Below, piece after piece: positions 1-5,088 of a stretch of 5,254 nt of DNA (the first letter of the stretch is position 1; the number at the start of each line of letters is the position of its first letter). Origin of the DNA: an uncultured Lachnospiraceae bacterium (GTDB lineage: Bacteria > Bacillota_A > Clostridia > Lachnospirales > Lachnospiraceae); contig CAJUGZ010000292.1 in the NCBI GenBank assembly GCA_910585855.1, positions 1-5,254 on the forward strand. The letters run 5' to 3'. The notes beneath the pieces are model-generated. The model worked only from the letters and a program-made list of their open reading frames with translations. It was not told where the DNA came from and made no database searches. Both the position numbers and the translations under genes were made by a program.

Positions 1-36
1 GCTCTGCGCCCCTGCTCTTAACGCTGTGTTGTTCAT
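1..36 (-). CDS. 5' end of an unidentified gene, probably carried by an integrated element
   Basis: Only the first 12 codons are inside the window; they read MNNTALRAGAQS and continue past the left edge. The start is well supported: an AAGGAGG ribosome-binding site (complement of 44-50) sits 7 bases before the ATG at 34-36. The codons are G/C-richer than the three chromosomal genes (GCG, GGG, CAG), in line with foreign origin. An intrinsic terminator ends only about 25 bases upstream of the start codon. Transcription from the chromosome side should therefore be cut off just before this gene, unless it is regulated by read-through. I do not recognise the protein from 12 residues and assign no function. 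That it belongs to an integrative element is inferred from its position next to the 3' end of rlmD. Confidence 0.6.
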   Translation of the reverse strand, partial: MNNTALRAGAQS

Positions 37-60
37 GTGTGAACCTCCTTTGATTTTTTG

Positions 61-97
61 TCATAATAAAAGGACACTTCCTTTTGGAAATGCCCTT
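61..97 (-). terminator. Rho-independent terminator ahead of the left-edge gene
   Basis: On the minus strand, GGGCATTTCC (86-95) pairs with GGAAGTGTCC (72-81). This gives a 10-bp stem with two G-U wobbles and an AAAA loop. The tail is TTTTATTATGA (61-71), and the flanking AA/TT could extend the stem by two pairs. On the plus strand the hairpin lacks a good T-run, so it acts mainly in the direction of rlmD. It would stop transcription leaving rlmD before it enters the gene starting at 36. Confidence 0.7.
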
Positions 98-282
98 ATG
101 TTCCAATCAGCTCTCGCCTTTTGGTCTATCTTCAATTGTATATAAGTCCTCTTGTGTGTTCCCCCACCCGAGGTCAAGTACCACTGAGCAGTTAATTTTC
201 GTAATGAGGTGTTTATTGCCTCGAAAATGACCGCCACCGTCAAATTCAAACATGGTCACAAAGTGCGTAAATTCAAGGACTT

Positions 283-1542
283 CTACATATCTCGCCTTTG
301 TAGTCCCACAATAGTCTCCACATGCTCTGTCCAAGGAAACATATCCATCGGAACAGCATGCCTCATCCGATACCCACTCTTTTCAAAATATTCCAAATCC
401 CGTGCCAGTGTTTCCAGATTGCAGGAAATGTAAACAACCCTTTCCGGTGCTATTTCTTTTACTGCCTCAATAAACTCCTCTGTACTACCACTTCTAGGAG
501 GATCCATCAGCACCACATCTACCTTTTCCCCCGCTGCTGCCATATCTTTCATAAATACTCCAGCATCCCCCTGATAAAATACCACATTCTCTTCCTGATT
601 ATTTCTTGCATTTTTCACTGCATCTTTTACCGCATCTTGATTGAGTTCCACCCCAATTACCTTTTTCGCTTTATCTGCAGCTACAATTCCGATTGTTCCG
701 ACCCCGCAGTAAGCATCTATCACCGTTTCCCCTCCCGTCAGTTGTGCAAAATCCAATGCCAGCCGATACAGCTTTTCTGTCTGCGCAGAATTTACCTGAT
801 AAAATGAACGGGATGAAATATAAAATGTCTTTTCACAGAGAATATCCTCGATATATCCCTTTCCAAAAAGCACCTGCTCTTTTATTCCAAGCACCATACT
901 AGTACCTCTTGGATTGATATTCTGCACAATCGTTGTAATTTCCGGGTGTGCCTCCCTTAATGCCTTTACAAAATGATTTTTTGAAGGAAAAATCGGTGAA
1001 GCTGTTACCAGCACCACCATAACCTGTCCCGTTTTTGCAGCACATCTTACCAAAATATGGCGTACCAATCCATATTCTGTATCTTCGTCATATACTTTTA
1101 TCTTAAAAGACTTCAAAAGTTTTCGAATGGTTTTTATAATCGCATCTGCTTTTTGATTTTCAATTTTACAGTGTTCTACAGAAACGGTGCGGTGAGTCCC
1201 CTTCTGATAAACCCCGGTAATAATATTCCCCTTTCTATCCCGATCTACGACAGCATGTACTTTATTTCGATAATAATAAGGCTGTTCCATCTTTACCATC
1301 GGTTCTACTTTTCCATATTTTCCAAGTAAAGCTTTGACCTGTTTCTGTTTTATTTCGCACTGCTTTTCATAAGTCAGATACAGATACTGACACCCACCGC
1401 ATTTCTCCATATAGGGGCATTTATCCTGCCCCTGCTTATTCTCTTCTTTCTTCTTTCTCTCTTTTCTTTTCTCTACTTGCTTTCCCTTTTCAGCTAAATT
1501 TTCCTGTTTTTGTTTCGGCAAAATCCTTTTCCTTTCCGCCAT
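283..1542 (-). CDS. rlmD: 23S rRNA (uracil-5-)-methyltransferase, RlmD/RlmCD (RumA) type
   Basis: This enzyme transfers a methyl group from S-adenosylmethionine to C5 of a uracil in 23S rRNA (U1939 for E. coli RlmD; Firmicute RlmCD also modifies U747). The 419 residues show the 4Fe-4S cysteines C42, C48, C51 (CPYMEKCGGC) and C125. They also show the SAM-binding loop DAYCGVGTIG (276-285), the DPPRSG motif (347-352), the nucleophile C374 in YISCN, and the catalytic Glu E409 in HVE. The usual N-terminal TRAM domain is not evident; residues 1-41 are instead a Lys/Glu/Gln-rich tail encoded by a polypurine tract. The start at 1542 has an AGAGG site about 9 bases upstream. The protein ends ten residues after E409, so it should be active even if an element has replaced the original last codons. 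Whether it is the single- or dual-site enzyme cannot be decided here. Confidence 0.93.
   Translation of the reverse strand: MAERKRILPKQKQENLAEKGKQVEKRKERKKKEENKQGQDKCPYMEKCGGCQYLYLTYEKQCEIKQKQVKALLGKYGKVEPMVKMEQPYYYRNKVHAVVDRDRKGNIITGVYQKGTHRTVSVEHCKIENQKADAIIKTIRKLLKSFKIKVYDEDTEYGLVRHILVRCAAKTGQVMVVLVTASPIFPSKNHFVKALREAHPEITTIVQNINPRGTSMVLGIKEQVLFGKGYIEDILCEKTFYISSRSFYQVNSAQTEKLYRLALDFAQLTGGETVIDAYCGVGTIGIVAADKAKKVIGVELNQDAVKDAVKNARNNQEENVVFYQGDAGVFMKDMAAAGEKVDVVLMDPPRSGSTEEFIEAVKEIAPERVVYISCNLETLARDLEYFEKSGYRMRHAVPMDMFPWTEHVETIVGLQRRDM
301..324. other. Candidate attachment-site core within rlmD
   Basis: These bases encode His-Val-Glu-Thr-Ile-Val-Gly-Leu (residues 407-414) of the methyltransferase. 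Integrative elements known to target this gene recombine within the codons for the conserved His-Val-Glu and the residues just after. That placement leaves the catalytic Glu intact and lets element DNA supply a new stop codon. No second copy is visible in the window, so the exact core cannot be defined. Confidence 0.4.
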
Positions 1543-1578
1543 TCAATGATACCTCTTATTTTACCTTTTCTCTATTTA

Positions 1579-1764
1579 GTTACAGTTCAGCCATGCCATT
1601 CATAATTTGCCAGAATATACATTATAAATAAACAATTTACAAACTAGCTGGCAAATTATTCATATCGGGCGTCCGCCCTATAGAATTGATTGTGCAAATT
1701 GTCCTTAGTGAGCAAGCTTTTACGTACCATTTGCACAATCAATTCTGCATAGCTGAACTGTAAC
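1579..1764. repeat. 186-bp MITE-like element with 18-bp terminal inverted repeats and three nested hairpins
   Basis: The ends GTTACAGTTCAGCCATGC (1579-1596) and GCATAGCTGAACTGTAAC (1747-1764) are inverted repeats matching at 17 of 18 positions. Inside are a perfect 12-bp inverted repeat (1602-1613 with 1648-1659), a short GGGCG/CGCCC hairpin (1667-1678), and a perfect 18-bp inverted repeat (1682-1699 with 1729-1746). A single strand would fold into a closing stem with three arms. The one terminal mismatch (C1592 against A1751) becomes a G-U pair in minus-strand RNA, the sense of the flanking genes. There is no ORF. The right end lies 5 bases past the amidase stop codon. TA is present at both ends (TA-CAGTTCAGC...GCTGAACTG-TA), as expected for an IS630/Tc1-type insertion, but no longer target duplication is obvious. 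The mobilising family is unknown. Confidence 0.8.
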
Positions 1765-1769
1765 ATTTT

Positions 1770-2579
1770 TTATTCAAAATTTCCATTTATCTCTTCTGAC
1801 AATTTCTGATACAATTCTGGTTGCCTATCCTGCTTTACTGGAAATCCTTCCCGAATCTGTGCTGTATTATTTGGAATATCCAATACAATCAGTCCTTCTT
1901 GATCCGACAGAGATTCCATTATATTTCCATTCGGATCGATTACACAAGAATCCCCACTAAAATACTGCCCTTCTTTTTCCCCAACACAATTTATCCCCAG
2001 CATATAGACTTGATTTTCAATCGCTCTTGCCCGAAGCAGCGTAAGCCAATGTTCCTTGCGTGCCTGCGGCCAATTCGCTGGTACTGCAATAATCTCTGCC
2101 TTTCTAGAAGCAATTTCAAACACTTCTGGAAAACGCAGATCATAGCAAAGGAAAGTACTAAACATTCTTTCCCGATATTCAAACAATGCAATCCGATTTC
2201 CAGCAGTAAAATACTGATCCTCTTTTGCATAATGAAACGGATGAATCTTTACATAATTTGATAAAATCTCTCCCTGACTTCCGATAACCGTATAAAAATT
2301 TTTAATGCTTTCCTTTCCTCCTGTTTCCTCTGCCTTTACCCAGCCGATTCCAACCGCAATCTGATTTGCTGCTACCATCTCTCTTACTTCTTTTAAAGTT
2401 TCTCCATGTTCTTCCTTTATTAGATTTACATTCATAGAAAACCCGGTAAAACTCATCTCTGGAAAGAAAATGATTTCTGCTCCCTCTTCCTTTGCCTCCT
2501 CAATATAGACTTTCGCCTGCTCTAGATTTACCTTTTTATCTTCCCATGCAATATCTAACTGACATAATGCTACACGCAT
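1770..2579 (-). CDS. Carbon-nitrogen hydrolase (nitrilase superfamily), omega-amidase-like
   Basis: This is a cytosolic amidase of the nitrilase superfamily, which hydrolyses non-peptide C-N bonds through a Glu-Lys-Cys triad. Numbered from the upstream Met at 2591, the triad is E45 (FFPEMSFTGF), K115 (YVKIHPF) and C149 (FLCYDLRFPE). The later signature NWP..R..HW..LL.ARAIENQ (173-194) resembles YafV/NIT2-type omega-amidases, which deaminate 2-oxoglutaramate or 2-oxosuccinamate. That substrate is inferred, not shown. I chose the Met at 2579 (MRVALCQ, 269 residues) over the Met at 2591 because GGAGG (2585-2589) lies 5 bases before it and overlaps the codons of the longer version. Length is normal for the family. 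The gene starts 89 bases after lysC ends, on the same strand, so the two are probably co-transcribed; a structured repeat begins 5 bases after its stop. Confidence 0.88.
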   Translation of the reverse strand: MRVALCQLDIAWEDKKVNLEQAKVYIEEAKEEGAEIIFFPEMSFTGFSMNVNLIKEEHGETLKEVREMVAANQIAVGIGWVKAEETGGKESIKNFYTVIGSQGEILSNYVKIHPFHYAKEDQYFTAGNRIALFEYRERMFSTFLCYDLRFPEVFEIASRKAEIIAVPANWPQARKEHWLTLLRARAIENQVYMLGINCVGEKEGQYFSGDSCVIDPNGNIMESLSDQEGLIVLDIPNNTAQIREGFPVKQDRQPELYQKLSEEINGNFE

Positions 2580-2628
2580 AGTTGCCTCCATTCTGCTACA
2601 GCATCTTTATTTTTCCAATCTGTTTTTT

Positions 2629-2651
2629 CTGCTGTCCAATTTTGGCAGCAG
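2629..2651 (-). other. Intercistronic hairpin between lysC and the amidase gene
   Basis: On the minus strand CTGCTG-CCA pairs with TGG-A-CAGCAG, a nine-pair stem with one bulged A and an AAAT loop. It is followed by AAAAAACAG rather than a T-run, so it is not an intrinsic terminator. It may be an RNA-processing or stability element that uncouples expression of the two genes, or it may have no function. Confidence 0.4.
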
Positions 2652-2668
2652 CGTCTTCGTAAAACCAT

Positions 2669-3988
2669 TTAAAGCTGTGACTCTACAAAAATATCATAAA
2701 TTGCTTTAATTGCCCCCTCAAAGTCACTGTTTTTTACTCCTATAATAATATTTAATTCTGAAGATCCCTGATCAATCATCTTAATATTAATATTTACATG
2801 TGCAAGTGCTGCAAAAATTCTTGCTGCCACACCACGGTTTGATTTCATACTGCGCCCTACTACAGCAATCAATGCCAAATCCGATTCCAATTCTATCATA
2901 TCTGGTTCTGCCATTCTATGAATTGCACTTAGTACTGCCTGCTCTCTGCCTTCAAATTCCTCCTGATGCACAAATACAGTCATCGTATCAATCCCGGAAG
3001 GTACATGTTCAAAAGAGATTCCCTGCGATTCAAATGCTTCCAAAACCTTTCTGCCAAAACCAATTTCTGTATTCATCATATCCTTTTCAATATTGACCGC
3101 AACAAATCCTTTCTTTCCGGCAATTCCTGTAATCGTATATTCTGCCTGCCTGCAGGTGCTCTGTACAATCATTGTGCCTTCATCCTCTGGCTTATTGGTA
3201 TTTTTAATATTGATTGGTATCCCCGCCTTACGCACTGGAAAAATAGAATCTTCATGCAGTACAGTAGCCCCCATATAAGACAATTCCCTCAGTTCCTTAT
3301 AAGTAATCATCTTAATTGCCATTGGATTTTTAATAATATGAGGATCGGCAACCAAAAATCCAGATACATCTGTCCAGTTCTCATAGAGATCCGCTTTAAC
3401 GGCTCTTGCCACTATAGAACCTGTAATATCCGATCCGCCTCTGGAAAATGTTTTTACCGTTCCATTCGGACAAGAACCATAAAATCCGGGAATTACTGCT
3501 CTTTCTAAATTCGCCAGCCGTTTAGACAATACTTTGTTGGTACGATCTGCATCAAATTTTCCCTCTTCATCAAAAAAAATCACCTCTGCTGCGTCAATAA
3601 ATTCACATCCCAAATAATTGGCCATTACAATTCCATTTAGATACTCTCCACGGGAAGCAGCGTAATCTTTACCAGCTTTCTCTGCAAAAAAAGATTCTAT
3701 TTTCTGAAATTCCTCCTCTAGAGATAAATTCAATCCAAGCCCAACAATAATTTCCTGATACCGTTCCTTAATCTTTTCTAATAAATCAGTATATTTCTCT
3801 CCTGCCTCTGCCGCAGCATAACATTGATACAGCATATCTGTTACTTTTATATCCGATGCACAACGCTTTCCCGGGGCAGAAGGAACTACATACCTCCTGT
3901 CTGTATCTGCAAAAATAATTTCTCCAACTTTCTTAAATTGTTCTGCACTTGCCAAAGAGCTTCCGCCAAATTTTACAACTTTCTTCAT
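2669..3988 (-). CDS. lysC: Aspartate kinase, monofunctional, with C-terminal ACT domains
   Basis: Aspartokinase phosphorylates L-aspartate with ATP, the first step toward lysine (via diaminopimelate), threonine, methionine and isoleucine. From the Met at 3988 (439 residues) the N-terminal KFGGSS (6-11) is the nucleotide-binding signature. SRGE (112-115) and TFSRGGSD (180-187) line the aspartate/ATP site. Two ACT modules follow (about 286-344 and 371-434), including HVPSGIDTM (328-336) of the kind that binds inhibitory amino acids. Length and layout fit monofunctional enzymes such as E. coli LysC or B. subtilis YclM; which end product inhibits it cannot be read off. I prefer 3988 to the Met at 4006 because GGAGGA (3995-4000) lies about 7 bases upstream. 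It heads the three-gene minus-strand set. No lysine riboswitch is evident in its leader. The symbol lysC is used generically. Confidence 0.93.
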   Translation of the reverse strand: MKKVVKFGGSSLASAEQFKKVGEIIFADTDRRYVVPSAPGKRCASDIKVTDMLYQCYAAAEAGEKYTDLLEKIKERYQEIIVGLGLNLSLEEEFQKIESFFAEKAGKDYAASRGEYLNGIVMANYLGCEFIDAAEVIFFDEEGKFDADRTNKVLSKRLANLERAVIPGFYGSCPNGTVKTFSRGGSDITGSIVARAVKADLYENWTDVSGFLVADPHIIKNPMAIKMITYKELRELSYMGATVLHEDSIFPVRKAGIPINIKNTNKPEDEGTMIVQSTCRQAEYTITGIAGKKGFVAVNIEKDMMNTEIGFGRKVLEAFESQGISFEHVPSGIDTMTVFVHQEEFEGREQAVLSAIHRMAEPDMIELESDLALIAVVGRSMKSNRGVAARIFAALAHVNINIKMIDQGSSELNIIIGVKNSDFEGAIKAIYDIFVESQL

Positions 3989-4006
3989 ATTTGCTCCTCC
4001 ATCCAT

Positions 4007-4323
4007 TCTTATATATTTTCAATGCAGATAGAATTTATCATTCTTACTTTTATTTTCTATCTTTTGCTTTGAAAAGGGAAAAGTGGTTTGATTCTACTAT
4101 ATTAAAATACACTTTTTTTCTATTTTATCAAGTACTTTCTGCCTATTTTTTTCATGTATACAAGATTTTCGTACATTTTATCTATTTTTTTATCCTATTA
4201 TACAACCAAGTAGGGAAAGTTTTACCCTATCCATATGCAATCGAGTAAGAAAGACTTTCCATATTCGCTGCACTACCAATAAACCACTCTAATGGCATAT
4301 TTCCTCTGCATCAGCATGTGCAT
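4007..4323 (-). other. lysC upstream region without a recognisable gene
   Basis: About 317 bases separate lysC from the terminator of the upstream transcript. The region is A/T-rich. It holds the candidate promoter above, a 7-bp inverted repeat GGAAAGT/ACTTTCC (4214-4220 with 4254-4260), and a TGTATACA palindrome (4155-4162). I see no L-box lysine riboswitch, T-box or lysine/threonine-rich leader peptide. One 23-codon ORF (4227-4298, minus) has a GAGG only 4 bases before its ATG and is not convincing. Confidence 0.5.
4104..4131 (-). promoter_or_regulatory. Possible lysC promoter
   Basis: On the minus strand TTGATA (4126-4131) is followed after 16 bases by TATTTT (4104-4109). This would give a leader of roughly 110 nt before lysC. 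A TATAAT at 4197-4202 is an alternative -10 box but has no convincing -35. The A/T-rich setting makes chance matches likely, so this is only a plausible assignment. Confidence 0.35.
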
Positions 4324-4363
4324 AAAAAAAGCGGGCATCGATTCTTTTGTTATCGACACCCGC
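4324..4363 (-). terminator. Strong rho-independent terminator of the ~574-nt transcript
   Basis: On the minus strand GCGGGTGTCGAT (4352-4363) pairs with ATCGATGCCCGC (4331-4342) over 12 positions, two of them G-U wobbles. The loop has 9 bases, and seven T residues follow at once (4324-4330). The plus strand has no T-run after the stem, so it works only leftward. It lies 336 bases before the lysC start, too far and too complete to be the lysC translation leader. Confidence 0.88.
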
Positions 4364-4380
4364 CCTTAAACTGATAAATC

Positions 4381-4867
4381 CATTGGACTTTACCTCTCTT
4401 TTTATTTTATCTTTCTATTTTACGCTCCTACCATTCTCATTTTCAACCCCTGCCTGCCTTTGATATCCCTATGCTTATCGTTTTTTCTTCTTGTCACTTT
4501 TTTATGTAGCAACTATTTTTTCACCCTATCTTTTATTTGATAAGCTTTTTTGGCTCTTAGACAATCTATCTTAACTGGCTTTTGCGTTGTGAGCTGACGC
4601 TTCTATCTTTTTCGTCTTTTATATTTTAACCTCTACCCTCTAAATTTATCTTACCTCTGCATCTTTTCTGGATTTTTCTTTTTCATCTCAAATCCCTCTG
4701 CTATCTTCCCATTGGACTATACCTCACATTCTTTCATTTTATTCGGATATAAAATTTAAGTTTCTGGTGGTCTGTACCTCCTATTCCGCTTATTTTTTAT
4801 TTTTCCTATTTGTATTGCCTAATTCTGATGGATTTAGAACTTTACGTTTTTGGTGGAATCTACCTCC
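4381..4867 (-). repeat. Four dispersed copies of a 17-nt GAGGUA-N4-CCA motif
   Basis: In RNA sense the copies are GGAGGTAGATTCCACCA (4851-4867), GGAGGTACAGACCACCA (4765-4781), TGAGGTATAGTCCAATG (4710-4726) and AGAGGTAAAGTCCAATG (4381-4397). The first two share GGAGGTA and CCACCA around a variable tetranucleotide, and the last two differ at only two positions. Spacing is irregular (86, 55 and 329 bases), so this is not a tandem or CRISPR array. In the first two, GG-A-GG could pair with CC-A-CC to form a mini-hairpin. Confidence 0.7.
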
Positions 4868-4903
4868 TTCTTCTTTCTTATCTTAACTTCTCTTGTTGGG
4901 TCT

Positions 4904-4932
4904 AGTATATTACATAATCTTTCTTTTGTCAA
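4904..4932 (-). promoter_or_regulatory. Near-consensus sigma-A promoter driving the ~574-nt transcript
   Basis: On the minus strand TTGACA (4927-4932) and TATACT (4904-4909) are separated by exactly 17 bases. An A/T-rich run of the UP-element type lies directly upstream (about 4935-4955). The expected start is near the A at 4897. It is the best promoter in the window and implies strong constitutive transcription. The first ribosome-binding-like GGAGG follows within about 35 nt but has no usable start codon. Confidence 0.85.
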
Positions 4933-5088
4933 TACATTTTTTAAAAATTTTTAAAGAATTTTCTATATCATCTTTTTATTATTGTCTTATCAGTTAATAT
5001 TTTTAAAAAATTTATAATTTTCTGAATAAAATAGATAATTAGTAAAAATATTGCTCTTTTATAACAATTATTTTAGTGTGAGTGAAAA
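4933..5088. other. Very A/T-rich intergenic stretch
   Basis: By direct count, 4921-5040 has 15 G or C in 120 bases. Apart from the probable UP element of the minus-strand promoter I see no gene, strong hairpin or convincing plus-strand promoter. The composition changes abruptly at about 5097. Confidence 0.6.

Larger units (their letters stand above)
1..310. mobile_element. Probable end of an integrative (conjugative) element inserted at the 3' end of rlmD
   Basis: The 3' end of the RlmD/RumA-type rRNA methyltransferase gene is an established integration site for integrative conjugative elements in streptococci and clostridia (family knowledge). Here the codons for the conserved His-Val-Glu (322-324 down to 316-318) and the next few residues lie at 301-324. 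The coding sequence stops only ten codons after that Glu. Beyond the stop come non-coding DNA of different composition, a terminator, and a gene start that makes no obvious operon with rlmD. The right boundary (about 300-320) is approximate because the second att copy and the recombinase gene are not in the window. The alternative is an ordinary chromosomal 3' flank. Confidence 0.45.
4324..4897 (-). ncRNA. Candidate large structured non-coding RNA, about 574 nt
   Basis: A near-consensus promoter and a strong terminator delimit this transcript. All three minus frames are closed by frequent stops, and the longest ORF with a ribosome-binding-like sequence that I found is 11 codons. The RNA is purine-rich and contains four copies of GAGGUA-N4-CCA (4851-4867, 4765-4781, 4710-4726, 4381-4397). 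Visible stems include CGGAATA/TATCCG (4782-4788 with 4744-4749) enclosing the second motif. GGATTT/AAATCC pairs 4690-4695 with 4670-4675. GATAAA/TTTATC (4406-4411 with 4373-4378) encloses the fourth motif. A 7-bp long-range GCTTATC/GATAAGC pairs 4539-4545 with 4473-4479. Length and lack of coding are reminiscent of large ornate RNAs such as ROOL or OLE, but I cannot match a consensus from memory. Alternatives are a decayed gene or an unusually long regulatory leader. Confidence 0.65.

Noticed and set aside
112..299. 10-bp direct repeat TCTCGCCTTT at 112-121 and 290-299 as att copies
   Set aside because: It is short and only about 170 bases apart, with one copy just past the expected recombination core. 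Chance is likely.
107..334. 75-codon minus-strand ORF overlapping the end of rlmD
   Set aside because: It overlaps conserved rlmD codons out of frame, has no good ribosome-binding site and resembles no family I know. The region is better explained as element-end or intergenic DNA.
1579..1764. Integron attC site
   Set aside because: The ends begin GTT and finish AAC but do not fit GTTRRRY/RYYYAAC, and there is no integrase or cassette context.
1765..1775. T-run after the right inverted repeat as a plus-strand terminator
   Set aside because: No plus-strand gene precedes it, and the adjacent stem is the long outer arm of the repeat rather than a compact hairpin.
3949..4248. 99-codon plus-strand ORF antisense to the start of lysC
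   Set aside because: It overlaps confidently assigned lysC codons and is rich in Phe, Tyr and Leu from A/T-rich DNA, as expected for a shadow frame.
4227..4298. 23-codon minus-strand ORF as a lysC leader peptide
   Set aside because: It is not enriched in Lys or Thr, its GAGG is only 4 bases from the ATG, and no attenuator follows it.
4381..4867. CRISPR-like array
   Set aside because: The four motif copies are 17 nt, irregularly spaced (86, 55, 329) and only partly identical, with no cas genes nearby.
4324..4897. RNase P RNA, because GAGGTAAAGTCC resembles the GAGGAAAGUCC block
   Set aside because: The motif occurs four times, and the other conserved RNase P blocks are not seen at the expected positions.
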